Counted from the first letter of the stretch, positions 8,384-18,540 are shown. The stretch: 64,000 nt of DNA from RGIG9060 sp045645985 (GCA_045645985.1 JAZRJV010000020.1:35392-99391); one strand, 5' to 3'. Notes: generated from the sequence alone by a model not told the origin. Translations and numbers: made by a program.

Positions 8384-11300
8384 CTATTCTTTCAATCCTA
8401 TAATATTCTTCAAATCATCATATGAAGATATGTGGTCATACTTCACACCACTTGTTGATACAACATTAAACAATTTCTTTGCACATTCAATTTTGTTTGA
8501 TTCAATTTTTCGAAGTTGCATATCATCTAGGCTACCTTTTGTTTCTGCAATAAAGAAAACGTGTTTTACTTTATCTTTATCAAATGCTATAGCCCAGTCT
8601 GGAGCATAATTTCCTACAGGGGTTGGAATCTGGAATGAACGTGGAAGTTTAGCATAAACAACAACTTCTGTTGCAGATTCTAGGTTTTCTGCAAATTTCC
8701 ATTCCGTATTTCCATCTACAAAAACTAAATCCTGAATTGACTTTGCTGCTTCAAGAGGTTTTTTATCTGGTAAATTTCCGGCGGTAAAAATACTTGAATC
8801 GTAAGTATCTGAAAGTTCGTGATATTCAATATGTTCAACTATTTTTGTTGATTTTTGTGCATTAATAATATTGATTACATCACGAATAAACTTTTCAGGA
8901 TTAAAGCCAAACTGTTCTGTTTCTTTTATTGAAAGTTGACTTAGAATTGTTGATACAGTCTTACGAGTTAATTTGCACCCTTTTGCAATATCTCCAACTA
9001 AATCGTATTTTACATTGCTAGAAACAGCACGACTTAATGATTTTGTTTCTGTTTTGGTTCCACTAAATGATGTACCAGAGCGTAATTCTGTTTCATCAAT
9101 TTTGTCTTTTTGATTACCAATTTCTATAGTGTATCGCATTGGAACAACATTTAAATCTTTTTTTATGGCATCTACAGCATTTTTAATTAATTCTTCACTA
9201 TTAAAATGACATGTGTAAGTATACTTATGATTGATTTTTTTCCAGAGGTCTTGGAAAATTTCTTTATCAAAATTTTTGTTTAATGGATTTCCATTTTCCC
9301 ATTTTGGTCGTTGACCATTATCAACCATTCCTGAAAGAACAGAAGGATTATAAACAGATTGAATAAGTTTTTGAACTTCATCAAACAATTCTGAAGTTGC
9401 ATTTGCATTCTGAAACAATTCTGGAGGCAAAGATTCATTTAAGCTTGAAGGTAAATTCTGAATTGTACCTCTTTCCACAGCTTCTTTATACGTCTGTGTA
9501 GGTTGATCATCTTCATCAATATAATCATTCACAGTTAAATATTTATAAATAATTTTGGCCTGTTTTGTATCAAGTTCAAACTGTTTACCACAAACTGTAA
9601 TAGTTTTTCCTTCAAAGTAATCAATATCTGCAATCTTTGGTCTTGAATCACTTAGTTCTTCAACAATGTCTTTTTGTAATCCATCAACAAAATCTCTATA
9701 ACTTTCACTGGCAATTACTGTAAGAGTATTTATATTGTGAATATCATCCCCAAGAGTTTCTTTATCTTGACGTGTTCCTGTTTCATTTACACAAAGTCTC
9801 ATTCCTCGTCCTACTTCCTGGCGACGACTGATTGTATTATCAGAATGCTTTAGTGTACAAATTTGGAAAACATTTGGATTATCCCAACCTTCCCGCAAAG
9901 CAGAGTGAGAAAAAATAAATCGAATCGGCATATCAAAATCAAGAAGTAAATCTTTTCGTTTAAGTATCAAATCATAAGTTGAAACATCTTCCTCTGAATC
10001 ACCCTTTGAGTTTGTAAGTTTACCTTTTTTATCTCTACTAAAATATCCTTCATGACAAGTATTTACTTCTTTTGTAGTTGGCATCAAAATCTTTTGATAA
10101 TAACTATCCGGAGAAATATCAATAAACTCATTCATTACATTGATATACTCTTCTTCAAATACTTTTCCGTATTCACCAAGAGTTTCATTTCCATCTTCAT
10201 CTGTATCACGATATTTTGCAACTTCATCAATAAAGAATAATGAGAGAACTTTTATTCTTAAACCTTGATTAAAAAATTCATCTTCTTTTTCAAAATGACT
10301 ACGAATTGTTTCTCGGATTTGTACACGACGAATATCTTTTTCAGCAGCATTTCCTGTCATTTCTCCCATAAACAACATTGTTGAATCTGGATTTGAACTT
10401 ACAGGAACATTGAAGCGAACAGCATTTATTTCAGGTAAAATTTCAGCAATGTAAATTCCCTTGTATTCTTCCAATCCTTTTGATGCTTCTTCAAGTTTAT
10501 CTCCAGTTGAAAGTTTTACAGGAAGTCTCTTAATTCCATTTGCCTGTTTTACATCAATTTCAAGTTTTACCATTGGCGGTTGTTTTGGCGAAAGAATTAT
10601 ATTTTCGGCATAGATATAAGTTTGAGTTCCTGCAATATTTTCTAGCTTAAATCCTTTTACTTTTATCTTTTTTACTAGTTTTTGATTATATGCATCCAAA
10701 GCGTCTAAACGGTAAACTAGATTATGTTGAACTTTGTGGGTAGCAGAATAATTGATTGTAAATAAAGGCTTAAACTGTTCTAGGGCTTTTTGTGTTGCAT
10801 CTCCACCCATTTTCTGCGGTTCGTCAAGAATCAAAATAGGATGGTTTGCTGCTATTACATCAATCGGACGTCGACTGGCAAATTCATCACGTTTTGTATA
10901 AATGATACGAGCAGCTTCATTTCCTTTTCGTCCTTCAATATTTTTTTCTTTGTTAAGCGAAGTATTGAATGCCTGAGTATTGATTATCATTACATTGATA
11001 TCCGCACTACTTGAATATTGGTCTATCATATTCAAGCGTTTACTATTATAGATAAAGAAACGGATTTTCTTTCCGTAATGCTCCATAAAGTGTTCTTGTG
11101 TATATTCAAGACTTTTGAAAATACCTTCTCGAATTGCGACAGAAGGAACAACTATCATGAACTTACTCCAGCCGTAAGCCTTGTTTAATTCATACATTGT
11201 TTTAGTATAAACATAAGTCTTACCGGTTCCTGTTTCCATCTCAATATCAAAACTTGGACGATTTGCTGTTTTTTCAATTTTTGCAGAGTGAATAATAAAA

Positions 11301-11578
11301 TTTTTATCTTGAATCTTATGAATATTATCTAACAGTTCTTTTTCGCTTAATACTAATTCTGCATTACGGTAACCGTTATCAGCTTCTTCAAGTTGTTCTT
11401 CTTCTGTTTTTTCTTTTTCAAATAACTCTGTTTGAACATCTTGGTTTACAATTTTTGGCATTAAACCTTTATCACGAAGATATTGAACTTTATCTGCAAA
11501 CTGTTGACCTTCGAAACATTTTACAAGAGAATCAACTGCTTCTGTTTGGTATTTTTGTATTTTAAAAGTAAATTTCAT
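8384..11578 (-). CDS. res: type III restriction enzyme, Res (helicase/endonuclease) subunit
   Basis: A 1064-residue protein. Walker A is at about residues 115-121 (METGTGKT), a DEPQ-box motif II near residue 253 (LILDEPQKMGG), motif III YSATH follows, and motif VI is near residue 594 (VGRGMRL). A PD-(D/E)xK endonuclease lies at the C-terminus (APDWAIAF near 994 and AETKG near 1014). This is the full set for a type III Res subunit, which with Mod translocates on DNA and cleaves near unmodified sites. It is unusual that Mod and Res are separated by another gene (deoxyribosyltransferase-like). All catalytic motifs look intact. Confidence 0.93.
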   Translation of the reverse strand: MKFTFKIQKYQTEAVDSLVKCFEGQQFADKVQYLRDKGLMPKIVNQDVQTELFEKEKTEEEQLEEADNGYRNAELVLSEKELLDNIHKIQDKNFIIHSAKIEKTANRPSFDIEMETGTGKTYVYTKTMYELNKAYGWSKFMIVVPSVAIREGIFKSLEYTQEHFMEHYGKKIRFFIYNSKRLNMIDQYSSSADINVMIINTQAFNTSLNKEKNIEGRKGNEAARIIYTKRDEFASRRPIDVIAANHPILILDEPQKMGGDATQKALEQFKPLFTINYSATHKVQHNLVYRLDALDAYNQKLVKKIKVKGFKLENIAGTQTYIYAENIILSPKQPPMVKLEIDVKQANGIKRLPVKLSTGDKLEEASKGLEEYKGIYIAEILPEINAVRFNVPVSSNPDSTMLFMGEMTGNAAEKDIRRVQIRETIRSHFEKEDEFFNQGLRIKVLSLFFIDEVAKYRDTDEDGNETLGEYGKVFEEEYINVMNEFIDISPDSYYQKILMPTTKEVNTCHEGYFSRDKKGKLTNSKGDSEEDVSTYDLILKRKDLLLDFDMPIRFIFSHSALREGWDNPNVFQICTLKHSDNTISRRQEVGRGMRLCVNETGTRQDKETLGDDIHNINTLTVIASESYRDFVDGLQKDIVEELSDSRPKIADIDYFEGKTITVCGKQFELDTKQAKIIYKYLTVNDYIDEDDQPTQTYKEAVERGTIQNLPSSLNESLPPELFQNANATSELFDEVQKLIQSVYNPSVLSGMVDNGQRPKWENGNPLNKNFDKEIFQDLWKKINHKYTYTCHFNSEELIKNAVDAIKKDLNVVPMRYTIEIGNQKDKIDETELRSGTSFSGTKTETKSLSRAVSSNVKYDLVGDIAKGCKLTRKTVSTILSQLSIKETEQFGFNPEKFIRDVINIINAQKSTKIVEHIEYHELSDTYDSSIFTAGNLPDKKPLEAAKSIQDLVFVDGNTEWKFAENLESATEVVVYAKLPRSFQIPTPVGNYAPDWAIAFDKDKVKHVFFIAETKGSLDDMQLRKIESNKIECAKKLFNVVSTSGVKYDHISSYDDLKNIIGLKE

Positions 11579-11590
11579 GAATTATTTCCT

Positions 11591-12547
11591 TTATTTTATA
11601 ATAGCTTTTATCCAATCTGATAACCTTTGAATTAATTCTTCTTTGTTTTTCCATACCAATATTTGTTTTTGGGCTATATCAAAATGAGGTCTTTTATCAG
11701 AAGAATTAAATTCATCTTCTCGACAAGTTATTATTACTTCTTTTCCTAATCCCTGTGCATAGCCTGCTTCATAATATGCTCCATAATTCTGAAATGTTAC
11801 ATCCATTACAAGAAACCTGCTTTCCCGAATTATTCTAAACATTTCGGGTACTATTTGCTTATTATGAGTTATTTCGTCAATTAAGATAGGATTAAAACCA
11901 GCCTCAGTTATGCCTTCTTTTATCGCTTTTCTTATAAATGTTGCTTTTTTATCAAAACTCATAGCAACAAAGATATTTTTGTTTAGTTTTTCACTTTTTT
12001 CTATTTCTCCAACTTCATTCCAGCCTTTTGAAGTAAGAAGGAAATCAAAAGTATCAACACCACTTGTATATTCTATAAATTTATTATTATCAAAAAACTC
12101 ACCTATAAAATAAATTTGCCTTTCTATATCTTTTTTTTGTAAATTACTGCCATCTATACACGTTCTGATGAAGAAAAAAGTATAAAGAAATTGTTGTTTT
12201 ATTTTTACAAGATCACCAAAAAAACGTGATTTACTTGCAACATATTTTAGTATCATATTTATTTTCTCGGAAAAGGTTTCTGGATAGAAATTTTTAATCT
12301 CTTGCTCAGAAACAAATCGGAAATCATTTTCATATTTCTCCCTTAAGTTATCTTCACCAATAAAAATCCGTTTCACATTTTCACTTTGATTATAAAATAA
12401 AAATGAGGCTAGTTTATCTCTATTACTCGTAATAAATTCATGACTTTCTTCTTCAAAAGCATATTTACCACAATTAGGGCAATCATAAAAAATTAATCCT
12501 TTTGATTCCTCTCTAGTGACTGACGATTCTTTACAAAAAAAACACAT
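11591..12547 (-). CDS. zinc ribbon plus nucleoside deoxyribosyltransferase-like effector
   Basis: Start placed at 12547 (MCFFCKES), two bases after the mod stop, with AAGGTG upstream. The N-terminus has a CFFC-x15-CPNC zinc ribbon; the middle is helical. From about residue 195 there is a Rossmann-like domain: NIFVAMSF, then FNPILIDEITHNKQIV, RFLVMDVTFQNYGAYYEAGYA and KEVIITCRE. This is the pattern of the nucleoside 2-deoxyribosyltransferase-like family, structurally close to TIR and SIR2-type nucleotide hydrolases. The conserved YYEAGYA glutamate is the expected catalytic residue. Its place between Mod and Res suggests a nucleotide-depleting effector coupled to the restriction system; that coupling is inference. 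Confidence 0.75.
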   Translation of the reverse strand: MCFFCKESSVTREESKGLIFYDCPNCGKYAFEEESHEFITSNRDKLASFLFYNQSENVKRIFIGEDNLREKYENDFRFVSEQEIKNFYPETFSEKINMILKYVASKSRFFGDLVKIKQQFLYTFFFIRTCIDGSNLQKKDIERQIYFIGEFFDNNKFIEYTSGVDTFDFLLTSKGWNEVGEIEKSEKLNKNIFVAMSFDKKATFIRKAIKEGITEAGFNPILIDEITHNKQIVPEMFRIIRESRFLVMDVTFQNYGAYYEAGYAQGLGKEVIITCREDEFNSSDKRPHFDIAQKQILVWKNKEELIQRLSDWIKAIIK

Positions 12548-12548
12548 T

Positions 12549-14513
12549 TTACAACACCTTCCGTACAGTATCAGGACTATATGTTGTGAATATCTGTTCA
12601 AAGTTTGTGGCTACGCTGTCGTTTGCAAAGCCTGAATCACGCATTACAAAGTAATATGGTTTTTCTTTTGCAATTTGTGTGATTGTTTCTTCTGTTATAT
12701 CTTGGTCAAAACATGCTACAAGATAATTTTCGTTTACAAAGTAAACTGTTTTACCGTTTATTTGTTTTGTTTCGATTTTGCTTGAAAGTTCTACACCTAA
12801 ATCTAACATCACTTGGAAAAGTAAATCTTCTGCTGTTCGGTCTGGTTTTACGTTGTCTTGGAACAAGTTTTGTTTATGTAAATTATCTGGTGAATAATAT
12901 ACATCTTGCATATTGGAAGAATCTACTTTTAAAACACGGAAACCGATATCTAAATTTTTATTTTCTAATTTTGACATCTCAAATAATTTATTTCCTGCAT
13001 TTCTTATTCTGGTTTTCGCTAATTCACAGATATTAGAAAAACCTTCTTTATAAGCATCAGAGTCTTGCTCATACAATTCTGGTAACTGTACTAAAATGAA
13101 TTTTCTTTTTCGATTATCTGCAAGGTTTAATTGCATTACGGATTGTGCTGTAGTACCACTACCAGAAAAGAAATCCATAACATAGAAATCTTCATCATTT
13201 ACTGTTTGAATCAATTTAGAAATTAATCGAGATGGTTTTGCATAATCAAATAAATATTGTTTATTTAATAAAGAATGCAATTCTTCATTTGCATCTTCAT
13301 TAGTACCCCACCCTCCATTATTAAGATTTTGATCATAAATAAATTCAGATAAGGATTTTCCATCAGAACCAACTCTATTCAATAAATCTTTCAGCATCTT
13401 TGTTCTAGGTTCTTTTACTATCCTACGAATGTAGTTATCTTGAGTAATATATAACTCACCTTTTCTAGAAAATTCATCTATTTTTTCCTGTCCATAAATC
13501 CAATTACTGTCAATTCTTACATCAGATTTTGTCTGACTATCTATTACTTCTAATTTATCAACAAAAATAAGTTCCATATTACCCGAACTTATTCTAGTTC
13601 CAGCTTCTATTGAATAATTTTGTTCCCTATACTTACTAATAGTTCCTTTTCTTATTAACCGGATACCTCGAGCATTCGTAGTCTTTATACATGGATAAGT
13701 TTCAATATCTTCGTTAATTTCTCCTATTAATCCAGCAAAAATATCAGCCTTTTTTGCATAAACAAAGATATATTCTTTCATATTTATATAATGTTTGCTT
13801 AAAAATGCTCCTTTTTTCTTTTTTTCCCAAACCAATTGTGTGATAAAATTTTTTTCTCCAAATATTTCTGAACACAATTTCTTCAAGTTTTCAACCTCAT
13901 TATCATCAATACTTATAAAAATTACCCCATCGTCTGTCAACAAATCTCTTGCCAATTTCAAGCGTGGGTACATCATATTAAGCCAATCCGTATGAAAGCG
14001 ACCGTTGCTTTCAGTATTTGCTACAAGACGGTTTCCTTCTTCATCTGTTTGTCCGCTGTTTGCAATATAATCTTCTGCGTTTTGTGCAAAATCATCTTCA
14101 TATACAAAGTCATTTCCTGTATTGTAGGGAGGGTCAATGTAAATCATCTTAATTTTGCCAAGATAGGTTTCTTGCAAAAGTTTCAAAACTTCAAGGTTAT
14201 CACCTTCTATATAAAGATTTTCTGTGGTGTCAAAATTTACGCTTTCTTCACGACAAGGGCGTAAAGTTTTGTTTATTGGAGCATTTGCAGTAAGGATTGC
14301 TTGTTTTTTGTCTGGCCAAGTAAATTGATAGCGTTCTTCCCTGCCTTCTACTATTGAAGTAGAAAGTTCTTGTTTGAGCATGTCAAAATCTATTTTGTGT
14401 GTAATTTCGCCATTTTCATCTTTTGTTTCTGTAACACAATTCGGAAAAAGCTGTGCAATTTTGCTTATGTTTTCGTCAATTTTGTTTAGTGAATGCATTT
14501 TTAAGTGGTTCAT
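12549..14513 (-). CDS. mod: type III DNA adenine methyltransferase, Mod subunit
   Basis: A 654-residue beta-class N6-adenine methyltransferase. The catalytic motif IYIDPPYNTGNDF lies near residue 130 and the AdoMet-binding motif DFFSGSGTTAQS near residue 447, so motif IV precedes motif I. Between them is a variable target-recognition region with lower conservation. Mod methylates one strand of an asymmetric site and directs Res. It follows the GAPS4b-like gene by two bases and precedes the deoxyribosyltransferase-like gene by one. The recognition sequence cannot be read from the protein. Confidence 0.93.
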   Translation of the reverse strand: MNHLKMHSLNKIDENISKIAQLFPNCVTETKDENGEITHKIDFDMLKQELSTSIVEGREERYQFTWPDKKQAILTANAPINKTLRPCREESVNFDTTENLYIEGDNLEVLKLLQETYLGKIKMIYIDPPYNTGNDFVYEDDFAQNAEDYIANSGQTDEEGNRLVANTESNGRFHTDWLNMMYPRLKLARDLLTDDGVIFISIDDNEVENLKKLCSEIFGEKNFITQLVWEKKKKGAFLSKHYINMKEYIFVYAKKADIFAGLIGEINEDIETYPCIKTTNARGIRLIRKGTISKYREQNYSIEAGTRISSGNMELIFVDKLEVIDSQTKSDVRIDSNWIYGQEKIDEFSRKGELYITQDNYIRRIVKEPRTKMLKDLLNRVGSDGKSLSEFIYDQNLNNGGWGTNEDANEELHSLLNKQYLFDYAKPSRLISKLIQTVNDEDFYVMDFFSGSGTTAQSVMQLNLADNRKRKFILVQLPELYEQDSDAYKEGFSNICELAKTRIRNAGNKLFEMSKLENKNLDIGFRVLKVDSSNMQDVYYSPDNLHKQNLFQDNVKPDRTAEDLLFQVMLDLGVELSSKIETKQINGKTVYFVNENYLVACFDQDITEETITQIAKEKPYYFVMRDSGFANDSVATNFEQIFTTYSPDTVRKVL

Positions 14514-14515
14514 AA

Positions 14516-15631
14516 TTATTTATCCTCTGTTTTTCGTGCATTAATTAAAGCGTTATATAAAGCATCTTTTTCTTCATGAAATATCTTTGAATACAATTTT
14601 TCAATTCTTTTTTCATTCCCATTCATTTTAGGATCATTAAATTTTATATTTGCAATACTAAATTCAAATGGAGTATCTGGAAGTAATCTGTTTAATATAT
14701 CTGGAAATCCTATTTTTAATTTCAAGAATCCTTGAGTATTTAACGCATTAAATTCATATTTTAGTATGATTTCTTCTATCGTAATATATTTTTGATTTTC
14801 ATCTTCAAAAAACGGAGTCTGATCTATTTCTTTACCAGAAAGAATCGTCTTTTTAACTCTATTTTCCATCCATTCCAAATCTGAACCAGACAAAGATTCT
14901 CTACTATCTGCACCAAATTTTGAATCACCTATATCATTAATTTTTAATCCCTCTGATATTATATTTTTAAATGACAATAAAAATTTAATTCGCTCTTCAT
15001 TATCCTTAAAATCATCATATTTTATAAATTCAGCTTTCACATCAGAAGATAAAATATTTTTCTCTATTAAGTAATTTTTTAATGACGAAATTATATCTTC
15101 ATTAATTTGCTTAGTTATTGGAGAAGTATATTCTGCTGTTGTTTCAATGGCCAGTTGATTTTCTTTCTTAGAAATAATTACGGCACCTTCATGTTCTGTT
15201 TCTTTTTGGCACCAAGCCTCGTATTTATCAAAAGATTTTATTTTATATTCAAAAAAATAAGAACCTTTTTCTTCAGTTGGTTCTGGTCGAGTAATAAATT
15301 GATAATTTTTATTAGTTTCATTTTCTGCGGAATCGAAAGTAAAAAACGAAAGAGTTTCCATTAAATCTATATCTTTCTTTAAAGCAAAAGATTTGCTTAA
15401 ACGTTTTATTCTTTCATCTTTTTTTGTCTGTTTTCCTACTAAGAATTTAAAATCACTTGGCAATATTAATATTGTTTCTAAAATAGGTAAAACTGTTTTT
15501 CTGTCATAACTATTTAAAAATATTCCTTTATGGTTTAAAAATGCACGAAAATCATTTTCTGTTAAAGATGAACGAGTCATAAATGTTCTTAATGCAGAAC
15601 CAAAAGGCAAAATATTTTTCACATTATTCAT
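14516..15631 (-). CDS. GapS4b-like defence protein
   Basis: A 371-residue protein. The N-terminus (ILPFGSALRTFMTRSSLTE, then FRAFLNHKGIFLNSYDRK) resembles my recollection of the GapS4b N-terminal domain, in which an LPFG-type motif is followed by an L-x2-RGIF-type motif. The rest is mixed helix and strand without a known enzyme motif. GAPS4 is a two-gene anti-phage system reported from mobile elements in gamma-proteobacteria. The partner-like gene with a PD-(D/E)xK core lies immediately upstream (two-base gap), matching the two-gene organisation. Family assignment is from memory of the motif pattern and is moderate. Confidence 0.5.
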   Translation of the reverse strand: MNNVKNILPFGSALRTFMTRSSLTENDFRAFLNHKGIFLNSYDRKTVLPILETILILPSDFKFLVGKQTKKDERIKRLSKSFALKKDIDLMETLSFFTFDSAENETNKNYQFITRPEPTEEKGSYFFEYKIKSFDKYEAWCQKETEHEGAVIISKKENQLAIETTAEYTSPITKQINEDIISSLKNYLIEKNILSSDVKAEFIKYDDFKDNEERIKFLLSFKNIISEGLKINDIGDSKFGADSRESLSGSDLEWMENRVKKTILSGKEIDQTPFFEDENQKYITIEEIILKYEFNALNTQGFLKLKIGFPDILNRLLPDTPFEFSIANIKFNDPKMNGNEKRIEKLYSKIFHEEKDALYNALINARKTEDK

Positions 15632-15633
15632 AT

Positions 15634-16569
15634 TTAGGCATTCTCCATATCTTTAAAATCTAAAATTGTAAATTTTTCTATTTCAGTTTTATTAGATAAT
15701 TGTTCTTGCTGCTTCATTGCTAACACTTCACTTACAATATTTTTGTGATTTCTCTCATTATAATCATAAAATTTTATTGTTACAGACTTAGCCCAGCTAC
15801 TAGTAAATTTACAAGCAAAATAAAACAAAGATTCAAAACTATCTTTAGAAAAAGATTCTAATGTATATAACACTAAACTTTTCCCATTATTATCTTCTAC
15901 TTGCACTGGTAATAACCCCGATGTTAAATATTCAATAGGTAAGATAGTTCCATTTAACATTCCATCTATTGCTCCAATATTCTGTTCTGTATTAGAATAC
16001 GCAAATCTTACTTTTTTATCAGTAAAATATTGTTGTGCATCCATAATTGAACTATATAAAAATGTAATAATTCTATTGTCTATTACATAAATCGGTTTAT
16101 ATTCAATTTTATCGGTGTTTCGTATTTGCGTAATCGTACTCAAAAAATCCGTATTTTTATCATCATCGTGTGTTATATAGAATATCAAACCAACATATTC
16201 GATTCTTGTTAATTCCGGATAAATGCTCTTTTTTCCTATAACCTTGTCAAATGTCAAACAATGAATTGTATTTCCTAATTCTGTTATATAGTTTTTTAAG
16301 GTATTATTTGTCGTTGAATATTTATCTCGATATTTTGCAGAAATCGAAACCGTTTTTTGGACATCGTCTACCAACGGACATTTATATCTAAACAAAAAAT
16401 CAAGTCCATGATCTTTTTTAGGAGCACCCTTCTTTGATTTATGAAAACTCGTATTATGACAAGGAACTTCAACAGGATGTTGACAATTTTCCCAGCCCAT
16501 TAGTCCCAACATTTTACCTACAACTTTTTCCCCATATTCACCTATTTCTTTAGATTTTTCACCACCCAT
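15634..16569 (-). CDS. GapS4a-like PD-(D/E)xK nuclease-like protein
   Basis: A 311-residue protein with a good TAGGAGA ribosome-binding site. The N-terminal 100 residues have the restriction-endonuclease-like pattern: EIGEYGEKVVGKMLGLMGW, a conserved HGLDFLF aspartate near residue 55, then VSISAKYR with the catalytic lysine. The C-terminal part is not recognised. The EYGE helix and HGxDF...SxK arrangement are what I recall for GapS4a proteins. The gene lies directly before a GapS4b-like gene. It may cut foreign DNA; that is inferred from the fold signature. A 48-base gap separates it from the TOPRIM gene, so it may be the first gene of an inserted cassette. Confidence 0.55.
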   Translation of the reverse strand: MGGEKSKEIGEYGEKVVGKMLGLMGWENCQHPVEVPCHNTSFHKSKKGAPKKDHGLDFLFRYKCPLVDDVQKTVSISAKYRDKYSTTNNTLKNYITELGNTIHCLTFDKVIGKKSIYPELTRIEYVGLIFYITHDDDKNTDFLSTITQIRNTDKIEYKPIYVIDNRIITFLYSSIMDAQQYFTDKKVRFAYSNTEQNIGAIDGMLNGTILPIEYLTSGLLPVQVEDNNGKSLVLYTLESFSKDSFESLFYFACKFTSSWAKSVTIKFYDYNERNHKNIVSEVLAMKQQEQLSNKTEIEKFTILDFKDMENA

Positions 16570-16617
16570 CTTTTTCTCCTAAACCTTATATTTCAAATTA
16601 AATTCTATCATACCTAT

Positions 16618-17355
16618 CTATAGTTTTTTTAATTCTTTAAAAACAGTTCTTACATTTTCATATTTTTCCCATGGAATATTCGTTAAAACATTTTTACGTT
16701 GACAAAACTGATTTACAGTTGGTTCAATTCGAATCGCAAAATATGCATACAATCTTGCTTTTGTTACAAATCCTCTATGAGAAAGATATTTTTTTTCTGG
16801 ATCTGCATTATCAGCAAATTCTTTTGCTTTATTAATAATCTCAGCATCATAAGCATTTTCTTTAGAAATTGATTCTAATAAAAAGGTTTCCAATGCACCA
16901 TTCTCATCAAATGGAATTATTAAGAGTAATAATTCAGAATCAAATTGATTATGAACGGTATCTTCAAAAGTTAATGTAGTCCACTTGTTATTACTTATTT
17001 GAATCTCCTTTTTTAATATATCATTTAATTCAAAGATAATTTTTTCTTCTACACAATCTTCATCATTATCAGTAAGAATGACAATTTTTGAATATCGTTC
17101 ACTATCTTCTATTTCGTTTTCATTTCTACGAATTACTTCTTCAAAAACAGTTTTTATATTTCCACATCCACCACAAGAAATTATGGTAAGCATATTAGAA
17201 TCTTTAAAAAAATCACGACTTAGCGAATTGCTAACACTTGATTTAAAAGAAGGATTAGATTTTTGTTTCGAATCTTTCCATCCATTTACTTTAATCATAA
17301 AGTGCTGAAGAAAAACAAAATCTGTTTCTCCTTCACAAATAATTATTGATTTCAT
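16618..17355 (-). CDS. TOPRIM-type nuclease (DUF3226/OLD-like), partner of AAA ATPase
   Basis: A 245-residue protein opening with IIICEGETDFVFLQHFM, the TOPRIM motif with its catalytic glutamate. A glycine-rich turn follows (ISCGGCGNI), and VILTDNDED near residue 90 gives the acidic DxD. This is the TOPRIM fold used by OLD nucleases, RloB/AbiLii and the PARIS effector AriB. The start overlaps the stop of the AAA gene (TAATG), so the two are translationally coupled. Such pairs guard against phage by ATPase-triggered nuclease release or activation; for this pair that is inference from architecture. Confidence 0.75.
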   Translation of the reverse strand: MKSIIICEGETDFVFLQHFMIKVNGWKDSKQKSNPSFKSSVSNSLSRDFFKDSNMLTIISCGGCGNIKTVFEEVIRRNENEIEDSERYSKIVILTDNDEDCVEEKIIFELNDILKKEIQISNNKWTTLTFEDTVHNQFDSELLLLIIPFDENGALETFLLESISKENAYDAEIINKAKEFADNADPEKKYLSHRGFVTKARLYAYFAIRIEPTVNQFCQRKNVLTNIPWEKYENVRTVFKELKKL

Positions 17356-18455
17356 TATCTAAGCTCCTGATTAAAGTTTTGGTCGGCTTCTATTGCCCTT
17401 TCTGCACTAAGTTTTCTTGCAATATTCTTTCCGTTTTTTTTGTATAGTGTAAAAAGTGTAATATCATCTTTTAATTCAGAATCAGAATTAAGTTCAAGAA
17501 CCTTCTGTAAAGCTTCCTTACTATGTGTGGTTAAAAAAAGCTGAACATTTAATTTCTTGCAAGTTTTTAAAATCCATCCATATATTTTTGTCATGGCTGA
17601 GGTATGAATTGCAGTTTCAAACTCGTCAATCAATAGAATTCCATCTTTTGCAACAACAACAGCAGACATAAGAAGAATTACTTTTTTTAAACCATCTCCA
17701 TACATATTCAATGGAAGTGCATTCTTAAACTTCTTTGAAAGAATGCCACAATATTCATTAGAAGACACTCTTGAAGAATATTGATTGATACTAATGATAT
17801 CTGGATCAAAGTCTTGCAAAACACTCAACATTTCTTGGTATAATTCAGAGTTATTTAAGACTTCCTTCAAATATAAAAAATTATTGCTATGTGCTGTAGG
17901 AGATACATAAACAACAGGACGGCATATAGAAGTTATATTTTCACCAGTAAACAAGAACTCTAATGTATCTTGAAATTCGTAAATTCCGTAGTTGTTATTC
18001 TCTTGTCCATTATAATCAAATTTCAAATACAATCGATTTGCAACAATTTTTTTTTCATCAGAAGAAAATTTTATCGTAGATAATTGATTTGCTGTTCGAG
18101 TTGAAACAGCTTCAGGAATAATTCGATAAGACACAGATATTATATGTTCATTTTCCTCAAAATCATTAATAGTATATTTTATTATAGGATTTGCTTGATC
18201 CTCTTTATTAAATAAATCAATAAATCCTTCAAAATATGTTATATTGTTTCTTACCTTTGATCCTCTTCTTATATGTGGTAACCAAACTTGTAACTGAGTT
18301 GGTTCAGCAACAGTATGCAACAATTCAAGAACACTTGTCTTTCCAGAATTATTATCACCAGTAAAAATATTTATTCCCGTAAAACCTTCTAAGTTAAGAT
18401 TTTTGATTCCTCTATAAGTTTCAATATTTATTGATTTTATATGAATATTTCCCAT
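17355..18455 (-). CDS. OLD/AbiL/PARIS-type AAA ATPase
   Basis: A 366-residue SMC-like ABC ATPase. It opens with IKSINIETYRGIKNLNL, has Walker A GDNNSGKTS at about residues 33-41, a signature-like GDGLKKVILL region, Walker B ILLIDEFETAIH near residue 275 and a switch histidine in LTTHSKEAL near residue 305. This is the AAA_15/AAA_21 type found in OLD, AbiL, RloA and PARIS AriA. There is no fused nuclease domain; instead the TOPRIM protein is encoded by the next, overlapping gene. An 85-base gap separates it from the GmrSD-like gene upstream, so this pair is likely an independent module. Confidence 0.85.
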   Translation of the reverse strand: MGNIHIKSINIETYRGIKNLNLEGFTGINIFTGDNNSGKTSVLELLHTVAEPTQLQVWLPHIRRGSKVRNNITYFEGFIDLFNKEDQANPIIKYTINDFEENEHIISVSYRIIPEAVSTRTANQLSTIKFSSDEKKIVANRLYLKFDYNGQENNNYGIYEFQDTLEFLFTGENITSICRPVVYVSPTAHSNNFLYLKEVLNNSELYQEMLSVLQDFDPDIISINQYSSRVSSNEYCGILSKKFKNALPLNMYGDGLKKVILLMSAVVVAKDGILLIDEFETAIHTSAMTKIYGWILKTCKKLNVQLFLTTHSKEALQKVLELNSDSELKDDITLFTLYKKNGKNIARKLSAERAIEADQNFNQELR

Positions 18456-18540
18456 ATTTCATCCTTCTATTATATTATTCTATGTTAATTATAGCCAAAT
18501 TTTATGTCTATTGTTAATATCCTTATTTTATTTATATTTG

